Shown: positions 7,713 through 14,587 of the stretch, piece after piece
How positions within the stretch are numbered: the stretch's first letter is position 1
How the letters are laid out: the number at the start of each line of letters is the position of its first letter
Source: Sinobaca qinghaiensis
GTDB lineage: Bacteria > Bacillota > Bacilli > Bacillales > Marinococcaceae
Direction: 5' to 3'
DNA length: 64,000 nucleotides
Assembly: GCF_003610495.1 (NCBI RefSeq)
Contig: NZ_RAPK01000007.1
Span: forward strand, 496,001 to 560,000
Translations under genes and position numbers: made by a program
The notes under the pieces: model-generated
Told to the model about the DNA's origin: nothing
Databases searched by the model: none
The model's input: only the letters and a program-made list of their open reading frames with translations

Positions 7713-8297
7713 TTATTTTTCTAAAAGCGCATGTTTCATCGCAGACCCGAGAAGGCCATTGTACAGCGCGTGAGCCACGATAGGCGCCCATAGTGTTCCG
7801 AATAGGAGAAACAGCCATCCCAGCATTAAACCAATACATAGTACAACGCCATGGGCCGTGAGGCTTCCTTTGTACTGAGGAACATGTACAAGCATAAATA
7901 TAACCGACACGATCATCAGTGCCGGCAGGCTTTCTATGTAATAAGCCAGTACACCAAGAAGTACACCGCGGAATAGAAACTCTTCTGATATTCCTGCGCC
8001 GGCCGCAATCGTTACTACTCCGTATTTTTTTTGAAGCAGCGAATAAATAAGCGCTGTATACTGATTATCAGGAAATTCGAGAGAGGTCCATTTGTACAGG
8101 GCAAGAAGAACGCCGGCGCTGAGTAAACCAGCCCCCGCACCCACCGCAGTTTCACGGATAATACTGCCTGTATCAAATAGAGCTGCAATATAGCCGGCAG
8201 AAGAAAAGCCAAAGACAAAAAATACTATCGCAGCCCCCACCAGCACAAACAGCAGAAAGCTGATCCATACATCTTTTAACGTAATATCATTTGACAT
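7713..8297 (-). CDS. CPBP-family intramembrane metalloprotease (Abi-like)
   Basis: This 194-aa polytopic membrane protein carries the CPBP (CAAX protease/bacteriocin-processing) motifs. These are EEFLFRG with E105, E106 and R110, a His at about 138 (LVHVP), and the C-terminal H176/N180 pair (APIVAHALYN). Members are glutamate-type intramembrane proteases, but the substrate here is unknown. The ATG at 8297 follows AGGGGCC. It lies 13 bases downstream of the D,D-carboxypeptidase gene and 37 bases upstream of mgtE, so the three are probably co-transcribed. Confidence 0.85.
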   Translation of the reverse strand: MSNDITLKDVWISFLLFVLVGAAIVFFVFGFSSAGYIAALFDTGSIIRETAVGAGAGLLSAGVLLALYKWTSLEFPDNQYTALIYSLLQKKYGVVTIAAGAGISEEFLFRGVLLGVLAYYIESLPALMIVSVIFMLVHVPQYKGSLTAHGVVLCIGLMLGWLFLLFGTLWAPIVAHALYNGLLGSAMKHALLEK

Positions 8298-8310
8298 AGG
8301 CCCCTGTCCT

Positions 8311-9486
8311 TTATGGTGTGAAATAATTAAATTGATACTGCAGCATTTCCGGAATTACTTCTGCAAAAGTTGGTGAGGTTTCGCCGCGGCGTTCCAGGAA
8401 GAAATCAACAAACGTTTCCCCCGCTGCTTCCGCAGCGACCGTATTTTCTTCTTCCGGCTGCTCCTGACCCGGAAGCGCTTCTACTTTTTGAACGAACAGC
8501 TCGTTATTTTCTTCGTCCGTCACGGTTAAATATCCGCCTTCTTCCACTGTGACTTCTACAAGAGCATCTTTTCCTGCCAGATAGACGAGGTTTGGAATGT
8601 CATATTCTATCCCGTCTTCTGATTCCATTACTCCTTCTTCTATTTCACGCTCTTCATACGCTGTAAACCCTTCATTTAATAGAGCAGTCGTGTCTGCATC
8701 CGCACTTGCACTGTTTTCAGCCTTTAGGACGACAGCAATTAATTCCCGGCCGTCTTTTTCAGCTGTCGTTACCAGGGTATTGCCGGCTGCTTTTACAAAG
8801 CCGTTTTTGCCGCCCGTTACGTTTTCGTTACTGAAAAGCAGACGGTGGTGGTTTACGATCGTCGTTTCCCACCCTTTACTGTTCCAATCAAATTTCTCTG
8901 TCGCAGAGAGCTCCCGGAATTCTTCATTTTCCATTGCATATCTTGTGATTTCCGCCATATCCGAAGCGGTAGTATAATGCTCAGGATCATGAAGACCATG
9001 TGGATTTTTGAAAGAAGTGTCTTCAATTCCTGTTTTATCTTTAAGGTAAGCCGTCATTTCCCCGGCAAATTTTTCATCCGAGCCGGAATAATGTTCAGCG
9101 ATCGCGGAACCTGCATCATTTCCGGAATTGATAAGCATACCTTTTACCAGTTGATCGATGGAAAGCGTTTCTCCTTCCACCAGATATACCGAGGTTCCTT
9201 CTACTTCTGTCGTTTCTCTGCTGATAGTGGTTTCATCCTCTAAATTGCCGGTTTCCAGCGTCATTATAGCAGATGCTATCTTTGTGATCGAAGCTGGATA
9301 CATACGTTTATCTGCTTCTTTTTCAAATAAAATCTGGCCGGTCTCTCCATCCATCAGCACAGCGGTTTCACTGTTAAGCTGGTTGATCCGGTCTTCAGCT
9401 GCGGCCTGACTGGGAAAATAAAATAACACGAAAAAAGCTGTCATGATTATACATAATTGTTCCAGCGGTTTTTTTTGTTTATTAAT
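8311..9486 (-). CDS. D-alanyl-D-alanine carboxypeptidase (PBP5/DacB-like), probable ATT start
   Basis: This penicillin-binding carboxypeptidase trims the terminal D-Ala of peptidoglycan stem peptides outside the membrane. Counting from ATG 9444 (377 aa), the active-site motifs are S52-x-x-K55 (SITK), S107-G-N and K213-N-G. The last is usually K-T-G, so this is a variant. From that ATG the secretion signal lacks a basic n-region and there is no ribosome site. The frame stays open upstream and adds INKQKKPLEQLCII. AGGGAG lies 9 bases before ATT 9484-9486, so I prefer this rare start (391 aa). No ATG, GTG or TTG lies between the upstream TGA and 9444. A C-terminal PBP5_C-like beta domain follows. 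Confidence 0.85.
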   Translation of the reverse strand: MNKQKKPLEQLCIIMTAFFVLFYFPSQAAAEDRINQLNSETAVLMDGETGQILFEKEADKRMYPASITKIASAIMTLETGNLEDETTISRETTEVEGTSVYLVEGETLSIDQLVKGMLINSGNDAGSAIAEHYSGSDEKFAGEMTAYLKDKTGIEDTSFKNPHGLHDPEHYTTASDMAEITRYAMENEEFRELSATEKFDWNSKGWETTIVNHHRLLFSNENVTGGKNGFVKAAGNTLVTTAEKDGRELIAVVLKAENSASADADTTALLNEGFTAYEEREIEEGVMESEDGIEYDIPNLVYLAGKDALVEVTVEEGGYLTVTDEENNELFVQKVEALPGQEQPEEENTVAAEAAGETFVDFFLERRGETSPTFAEVIPEMLQYQFNYFTP

Positions 9487-9552
9487 TAGTTCCCGCTCCC
9501 TTCAGCCAGTATTTCACATCGTTAGCATATATTATTTTAAAAGCTACTTTCT

Positions 9553-9561
9553 AATATACCA
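9553..9561 (-). promoter_or_regulatory. Extended -10 element of the carboxypeptidase gene
   Basis: The minus strand reads TGG-TATATT, an extended -10, about 65 bases before the proposed ATT start. No clear -35 hexamer is visible. Confidence 0.4.
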
Positions 9562-9609
9562 TCATAACGGTTTTTCTGCTTTCTCTGTCGCCTGTCCGGT
9601 TATTCTGCA

Positions 9610-9640
9610 CAAAAAAACCTGCCGGAAAATATCCGTCAGG
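9610..9640 (-). terminator. Terminator of resA
   Basis: On the minus strand CCTGACGG, loop ATATTTT, CCGGCAGG is followed by seven T. The stem begins within the resA stop codon region. Confidence 0.8.
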
Positions 9641-10169
9641 CTGGTTCAATTTGTTCCATGTATTCTCTAATTGTCTCTTCTGTCATGGAGCCTGTAATAA
9701 TATCCTGGACAACTCCATTTTCATCTATCAGAAACGTGGAAGGGAGCGGGCCTATTCCGTAGCTGTCGACTACATTTCTGTTCTTATCAAGAACAATGGG
9801 AAAGCTCAATTGATGTCTATCTGAAAACCTGGACACAACCAGCTCTGTTTCTGCTACGTTGACTGCCAGAACTTCCACTCCACGATTTTCAAAAGCCTGA
9901 TGCTGGCTCTCCATGTAAGGCATTTCTTTTTCACACGGCGGACAGTAGGTGCCCCAGAAGTTCAAAAAGACGCCTTTGCCTCTATAATCTTCCAGCTGTA
10001 CCTGCTCTCCTTCCATATTGGTAAGCTGAAAATTAGGAGCAGTCTCCCCTTCTGTTACAGCCATCTGCTCACCACTTATAAAGTTGGTATAAAATACGTA
10101 ACCCAGCACTACAGCAAGAATACTAAGGATAGAAAGCCGCATAATAAAACGGCGCTTTTTTTTATTCAT
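9636..10169 (-). CDS. resA: Thiol-disulfide oxidoreductase ResA-like
   Basis: ResA is a membrane-anchored extracytoplasmic thioredoxin that keeps apocytochrome c haem-binding cysteines reduced for cytochrome c maturation. The 177-aa protein has an N-terminal anchor (basic KKKRR, then hydrophobic residues 9-28). The AhpC/TSA-thioredoxin domain follows, with FWGTYCPPC (C76, C79) and the cis-Pro in GIGPLPSTFLID. The active site is CPPC, whereas I recall CEPC in B. subtilis ResA. The start is ATG 10169, behind GGGGGAG with 6 bases spacing. Unlike B. subtilis, no resB/resC/resDE genes follow, so it stands alone here. Confidence 0.85.
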   Translation of the reverse strand: MNKKKRRFIMRLSILSILAVVLGYVFYTNFISGEQMAVTEGETAPNFQLTNMEGEQVQLEDYRGKGVFLNFWGTYCPPCEKEMPYMESQHQAFENRGVEVLAVNVAETELVVSRFSDRHQLSFPIVLDKNRNVVDSYGIGPLPSTFLIDENGVVQDIITGSMTEETIREYMEQIEPA

Positions 10170-10261
10170 ATGTATCTCCCCCATTTAGACGTGCTTCTCT
10201 TTTAATTAGTTTCTCATGAAAGAACAAGGTTATTCAAGTACTGCTGTTTTTTTATTGAAAC

Positions 10262-10296
10262 CGTTTTAAAAAGAAGCCGGAAATTACCGGCTTCTT
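10262..10296 (-). terminator. Terminator of the yhfK-like gene
   Basis: AAGAAGCCGG (10271-10280) pairs with CCGGCTTCTT (10287-10296). On the minus strand a T-rich tract follows. It overlaps the stop at 10295. Confidence 0.85.
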
Positions 10297-10936
10297 ACAT
10301 AGACTGAACAGCCTTTTCAATATCTATGTCTCCGTCAATTACATCAAATGCTTTAAAAAAAGTTGTTTCAGCTTTTATGCTTCGGGCGAGCACTTCAGCT
10401 ATATCTGTTCTTGTTACTTCTCCGAGTTCTCCAAGAGCTGGTGCGATACGGACCTTTCCGGAAGGCGTGTGGTCCGTAAGCCGGCCTGGTCTTACAATCG
10501 TATAATTAAGGCCGCTGTGCTGTAAATATTCATCTGCCAGCTTCTTGGCTACAAAATAGTGTTTCATGCTGTCAGGCCCCTCATCAGGATTGCTCGAACG
10601 CATAGAGCCCACCATCAGAAAACGCCGGGCGCCATGTTCTTTAGCAGCATCCACCGCTTTCCTTGCTCCCCACAGATCAATTAATATCGTTTTATCGGCG
10701 CCCGTATGCCCTCCTGATCCTGCCGCAAAAACGACAGCTTCCTGGGCTTCAAACACTGAGGATATGTCTCCTTCGAGATTGGATACAATGGTTTCATCCG
10801 CCCCCAGTTCCTTCAGCTCAGCTGCCTGTTCTTCTTTTCTGATCATGGCCGTGATGTGGTAGTCTTTTTCTTCTGCCAGTATCTTGATCAACTGCCTTGC
10901 AATTTTGCCGTTGGCTCCTACAATCAGGATGTTCAT
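10295..10936 (-). CDS. NAD(P)-binding atypical SDR, YhfK-like
   Basis: This 213-aa Rossmann-fold protein of the atypical short-chain dehydrogenase (NmrA/YwnB/YhfK) group has the nucleotide motif GANGKIARQ at residues 7-15. VVFAAGSGG and a VGSMRSSNPDEG segment are also present, followed by YFVAKKLADEYL containing a YxxxK-type pair (Y, K, K). It probably uses NAD(P)H, but the substrate is unknown. GGGGCGAAGCCGC precedes the ATG, giving a moderate ribosome site. It is monocistronic, between the rodA terminator and its own. Confidence 0.8.
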   Translation of the reverse strand: MNILIVGANGKIARQLIKILAEEKDYHITAMIRKEEQAAELKELGADETIVSNLEGDISSVFEAQEAVVFAAGSGGHTGADKTILIDLWGARKAVDAAKEHGARRFLMVGSMRSSNPDEGPDSMKHYFVAKKLADEYLQHSGLNYTIVRPGRLTDHTPSGKVRIAPALGELGEVTRTDIAEVLARSIKAETTFFKAFDVIDGDIDIEKAVQSM

Positions 10937-10991
10937 GCGGCTTCGCCCCTTTTCTTTTTAGTATAGAGCGATCCTCAGATTCTGTACAGAT

Positions 10992-11023
10992 AAAGAAGCG
11001 GCCTTTTAAAAGGCCGCTTCTTT
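10992..11023. terminator. Palindromic terminator after rodA
   Basis: A perfect 32-base palindrome (AAAGAAGCGGCCTTTT and its complement) overlaps the rodA stop at 11022. The T tract beyond it on the minus strand is only three bases, so termination may be partial. Confidence 0.65.
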
Positions 11024-12194
11024 AATCAAACATATACGATTTTGAATGGTAGCGGATGCTCATTATCATGCCAAGGGCAAACATCGTTGCGATAACGGAG
11101 GTACCTCCGTAACTCAACAGAGGAAGGGTAAAGCCCGTAACTGGAAGCAGACCGAGGCTCATTCCTATGTTTTGGAAAATCTGGAAAGCCAGCATTCCGA
11201 TAAATCCGGCGCACAAGTACTTACCAAACGCATGATTGGAGCGGAAAGCTATCATTAATATCTGATACAAAAGCACAAAATATAACGTAATCACCATCGC
11301 ACCGCCCAGGAAACCGTGCATCGAGCTGATAACAGCAAAAATAAAATCGGTATGGGCTTCCGGGATATAGATGGAATCGTCGGTTGTTCCGAGCAGCTGT
11401 CCTGCACCGATTGCAGTAAGTGCTCTTACTGTCTGGAAGCCTTCATCTGCATACTCAAAAGGATTGAGCCACCCATTAATACGATTTACCTGGTATTGAT
11501 CCATTAATGCAAATATAGTAGCGTCCAGTACAGCTGGTATTTGGAAAAACAAGAAAATAAATACGGCAAATGCCAAAAGAGGAACACCGATCAGTACACT
11601 GACAATTTTGTAGGATATACCTGATACGACCATCAATGCTACAAATACAGCCCCAATGAGCATGACACTTCCCATATCCGGCTGCCTTGCCAGTAAAAGG
11701 ACGACAGGAAGAATCGGAAGCGCCATTTTTCCAAGCAGCTGAAAGTCTGTCTTCAAAGTCGCATTTTCTTTGTAGCGCTGATTGTGCCGATAGATGATGG
11801 CACTCAGCGTAATAATCAATATAATTCTCATTAGCTCAGACGGCTGAACCGACCCAATAATAGGCAGCGTAAACCAGCTGACAGCTCCGTTCGTCAGCGG
11901 CGCTATCATTTCATTAGGACCGATGATATCCAGAGCCAAAAGCAGAAAGAGTCCAAATCCATAAAGTACCCAATGCATGTTCAGATAATATTCATAATCA
12001 AAATGGACAGTCACGAAAGCCACCGCAAAGGCCAGCACAAAAAATATACCCTGCCTGATATAAAAATTGGTGTCATACTGGCCCATCTGCTGGGCAAAGT
12101 AAATATAAAAACAACTGATAACCGCAAATAAAAACAGTACAAAAAACATATTGATATCATACTGCTTTTCGGTTGAAGGATAATTTCCGTTCAA
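11022..12194 (-). CDS. rodA: SEDS peptidoglycan glycosyltransferase RodA
   Basis: RodA polymerises lipid II during cell elongation together with a class B PBP and the MreBCD machinery. The 390-aa protein has about ten membrane segments. SEDS-family motifs are NEMIAPLTNGAVSWFTLP, SVQPSELMRI, LLLARQPDMGS, the catalytic-loop region EAHTDFIFAVI, and the C-terminal GFTLPLLSYGGTS. Length and lack of a long cytoplasmic tail fit RodA better than FtsW or SpoVE. Translation starts at TTG 12192-12194 with a GGTGATG-type site. A SigA-like promoter lies upstream. The mreBCD genes are elsewhere in the window (26.9-29.4 kb). Confidence 0.85.
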   Translation of the reverse strand: MNGNYPSTEKQYDINMFFVLFLFAVISCFYIYFAQQMGQYDTNFYIRQGIFFVLAFAVAFVTVHFDYEYYLNMHWVLYGFGLFLLLALDIIGPNEMIAPLTNGAVSWFTLPIIGSVQPSELMRIILIITLSAIIYRHNQRYKENATLKTDFQLLGKMALPILPVVLLLARQPDMGSVMLIGAVFVALMVVSGISYKIVSVLIGVPLLAFAVFIFLFFQIPAVLDATIFALMDQYQVNRINGWLNPFEYADEGFQTVRALTAIGAGQLLGTTDDSIYIPEAHTDFIFAVISSMHGFLGGAMVITLYFVLLYQILMIAFRSNHAFGKYLCAGFIGMLAFQIFQNIGMSLGLLPVTGFTLPLLSYGGTSVIATMFALGMIMSIRYHSKSYMFD

Positions 12195-12256
12195 TCTACA
12201 TCACCATATCCTTTTAAAAATAGTCGTAACACTTAAATTAAAGCCGCTGATATATA

Positions 12257-12286
12257 ATATACTCTTCTCTATACTAACAGTACAAC
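12257..12286 (-). promoter_or_regulatory. rodA: SigA promoter of rodA
   Basis: On the minus strand TTGTAC (12281-12286), an 18-base spacer and TATATT (12257-12262) lie about 63 bases before the rodA start. Confidence 0.6.
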
Positions 12287-12396
12287 CTTTTCCTTTTAAA
12301 ATAAATGATTCAGTAAAGAAGGCCGGCTGCATCCGTACCAGTTAAGCCGTCGTTTATCTCTCGGATAAAACTTGTATGAAAATGGAAGGAATGTGA

Positions 12397-12425
12397 TTGT
12401 CCTGTACATTATTACCGTGTAATAT
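12397..12425 (+). promoter_or_regulatory. SigA promoter of the DUF418 gene
   Basis: TTGTCC (12397-12402), a 17-base spacer and TAATAT (12420-12425) with an upstream TG form a good promoter. It lies about 39 bases before the ATG. Confidence 0.65.
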
Positions 12426-12463
12426 AAAAATGAGAAACGCTATACGCAATCAGGAGGAACTTT

Positions 12464-13669
12464 ATGACTTCTTTAACTCCCCGCTCCAATGAAAGAATTG
12501 TGTCGCTCGACATTATCCGCGGCTTTGCCCTTTTGGGTATCCTTTTAGCTAATATGGCTTTTTTTAAATCTCCTGCTCTGCAGCTGCAAAGCTATCCCGG
12601 AGCAGAGCCTCTGCTTTCTTTAAGCCAAATGGATGAATGGTTTCAATTTCTTATAAACTGGCTGGTCGTCGGCAAATTTTATCCTATGTTTTCCTTTTTA
12701 TTCGGGCTCGGCGCTTATATTTTTTATACCCGTTTAGCAGAAAAAGGACGAGAGCCTAAAGTTTATTTTCTTAGACGGTTCAGTTTTCTGCTCGGGCTTG
12801 GCCTCATTCACCTTTTGTTTATCTGGTCCGGTGATATTCTACATACTTATGCCGCTGCCGGATTTCTGCTTCTTTATTTCCTGCGGGCTCCTGCTAAAAC
12901 CGTTCTGGTCTGGGGTGTTTCCCTGATCGCTGTTTCTGCTGTATTTTTAACCGGCCTCCTCACCCTCAGCTATGCCGTTTCCGCGGACTATTTTTCAAGT
13001 GATGCTGCAGCGGAACAGGCACAGGCCGATATTTCCAGTGCGGAATCAGTATACAGCAGCGGCAGTTATTTGGAACTGCTGGGATTCCGCCTCAGTAATG
13101 AGCTTCCCCTCATCCTGAGTAATATCTTTTTTACCGTGCCTTCCATTCTCGGTCTGTTTCTAATTGGATTTTACTTCGGTAAAAAAGAATTGTTCCGCCG
13201 GCCGTCAGCCACCTCCGGATTTTGGAGAAAATTGCAGTTGACCGGCCTGGGAGCCGGACTGCCTTTATCTTTTATGTATGCCTACCTTAATAGCTCTTAT
13301 TCTTCTTTTCCGGCCTGGACGGCAGCATCTATTGGAGAAGGAATAAATTATATTGGAGGCCCTCTTCTGATGCTTGGCTACGTAGCAAGTATTGTACTGA
13401 TTGTCCGGCACGAACGGTTTAAGCGACTGCTTTTCCCAATAGCGCTGGTCGGCCGGATGGCACTGACCAATTACCTGCTGCAGTCTATTGTGTGTGCCTT
13501 TATCTTTTACGGATTTGGATTGGAACTATTTGGAACCGTCAGTGTATCGACAGGGGTTCTTATCGCTTTAATTATTTATGCAGCCCAGGTTATTTTAACA
13601 TTTTTCTGGTTTCTGGCTTTCAGCCAGGGGCCGCTTGAAAACTTATGGAGACGCTGGACTTATCGTTAA
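12464..13669 (+). CDS. DUF418 / YeiB-family multi-pass membrane protein
   Basis: This 401-aa membrane protein has about ten hydrophobic segments. It opens with the family signature RIVSLDIIRGFALLGILLANM and later has FLFGLGAYIF, an RR(F)SFLLGLGLIHLLF stretch and the C-terminal DUF418 region (GRMALTNYLLQSIVCAFIFYGFGLELFG...GPLENLWRRWTY). B. subtilis YxaH/YrkO and E. coli YeiB are relatives, and the fold resembles membrane acyltransferases. The biochemical role is not known. CAGGAGGAAC lies before the ATG. It is monocistronic with its own promoter and terminator, and is one of the few + strand genes. Confidence 0.85.
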   Translation: MTSLTPRSNERIVSLDIIRGFALLGILLANMAFFKSPALQLQSYPGAEPLLSLSQMDEWFQFLINWLVVGKFYPMFSFLFGLGAYIFYTRLAEKGREPKVYFLRRFSFLLGLGLIHLLFIWSGDILHTYAAAGFLLLYFLRAPAKTVLVWGVSLIAVSAVFLTGLLTLSYAVSADYFSSDAAAEQAQADISSAESVYSSGSYLELLGFRLSNELPLILSNIFFTVPSILGLFLIGFYFGKKELFRRPSATSGFWRKLQLTGLGAGLPLSFMYAYLNSSYSSFPAWTAASIGEGINYIGGPLLMLGYVASIVLIVRHERFKRLLFPIALVGRMALTNYLLQSIVCAFIFYGFGLELFGTVSVSTGVLIALIIYAAQVILTFFWFLAFSQGPLENLWRRWTYR

Positions 13670-13684
13670 GTCAGCTAATTTAAA

Positions 13685-13722
13685 ACGGAAGCCCTCTAAA
13701 ATAGGCTTCCGCTTTTTTATTG
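13685..13722. terminator. Bidirectional terminator between DUF418 gene and cheY
   Basis: CGGAAGCC (13686-13693) pairs with GGCTTCCG (13704-13711), followed by CTTTTTT on the + strand and GTTTTAAATT on the minus strand. It serves the convergent DUF418 and cheY genes. Confidence 0.85.
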
Positions 13723-13728
13723 CATTTT

Positions 13729-14094
13729 TTATTTTACTCCGACTACCTTTTGAATGGCTTCCATTACACGATCGGCCTGGAAAGGCTTAACGATAAAATC
13801 TTTAGCACCGGCCTGAATGGCATCGATAACCATGGACTGCTGTCCCATGGCAGAGCACATGATAATATTGGCATCGCCGTGTTTGCTTTTAATTTCTTTT
13901 AGAGCCGTAATCCCATCTTTTTCGGGCATCGTAATATCCATGGTTACCAGATCCGGTTTCAGCTCTTCATACATATCAACGGCTTCCTGGCCATTGGCTG
14001 CTTCTCCAACTACGTTAAACTGATTTTTTACTAAAATGTCCTTTATCATCATTCTCATAAAGGCGGCATCATCTACAACTAATACTGAAGACAC
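13729..14094 (-). CDS. cheY: Chemotaxis response regulator CheY
   Basis: CheY is the single-domain receiver that is phosphorylated by CheA and binds the flagellar switch. The 121-aa protein has the acidic pair D8/D9 and the phospho-acceptor D53 (VTMDITMPE). It also has the conserved Ser in MCSAMGQ and the Lys in FIVKPF. The start is GTG 14092-14094 behind an AGGG site. It is last in cheA-cheW-cheY, 18 bases after cheW. No output domain is present, which excludes a transcriptional regulator. Confidence 0.9.
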   Translation of the reverse strand: MSSVLVVDDAAFMRMMIKDILVKNQFNVVGEAANGQEAVDMYEELKPDLVTMDITMPEKDGITALKEIKSKHGDANIIMCSAMGQQSMVIDAIQAGAKDFIVKPFQADRVMEAIQKVVGVK

Positions 14095-14112
14095 ATATAT
14101 CCCTGCTTTCTT

Positions 14113-14577
14113 TTATTTTATTAGTGGGGTGATCAGCTTATCCAAATCCAATACGGTAATAAGGCGTCCGTCTACCATAATAACGCCATCCACATATTCA
14201 TTCTTTCTGTGTCCCGAAGATTCCGGCGGGGCTTCCATTCGGTTTAAATCGATATCCATGACGTCATTTGCCCCGTCTACAATAAGCCCTGCTTCGTACT
14301 CTTCCCGGACGAGTACAAGAATTCTCGTATGTTCGTCCATTTCCCTGCCCTGTATCTGAAAAAGGGTTCTTACTTCAATAACGGGAGTAATAATACCGCG
14401 CAGGTTCATTACTCCAACTATAGCAGCTGCAGATCCGGGAATACGGGTAATACTTTTCACTTTTTCTATAGACTGGATTCTCCGCACATCAATAGCAAAT
14501 TCTTCTTCATTGAGTTGAAATACAATAACTTTTGTTAATACAGCTTCCTCGGTATGCTCCAACTGTTCTGGTTCCAT
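14113..14577 (-). CDS. cheW: Chemotaxis adaptor CheW
   Basis: CheW couples CheA to methyl-accepting receptors in the polar array. The 154-aa protein is a single CheW/SH3-like domain with VIVFQLNEEEFAIDVRRIQSIEKV, ITRIPGSAAAIVGVMNLRGIITPVIEVR, the usual receptor and CheA contact region, and LDLDKLI near the end. GGAGG precedes ATG 14575-14577. It lies 10 bases after cheA and 18 before cheY, consistent with one transcript. Confidence 0.93.
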   Translation of the reverse strand: MEPEQLEHTEEAVLTKVIVFQLNEEEFAIDVRRIQSIEKVKSITRIPGSAAAIVGVMNLRGIITPVIEVRTLFQIQGREMDEHTRILVLVREEYEAGLIVDGANDVMDIDLNRMEAPPESSGHRKNEYVDGVIMVDGRLITVLDLDKLITPLIK

Positions 14578-14587
14578 TTTCTCCTCC

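Noticed and set aside
7676-8310. M-box Mg2+ riboswitch upstream of mgtE
   Set aside because: The gap to the upstream CPBP gene is only 37 bases, and neither that gap nor the next one has an aptamer-sized leader.
10992-11023. Perfect 32-base palindrome as a mobile-element end or recombination site
   Set aside because: It sits exactly at the rodA stop, and similar GC stem-loops end most operons here. A terminator explains it.
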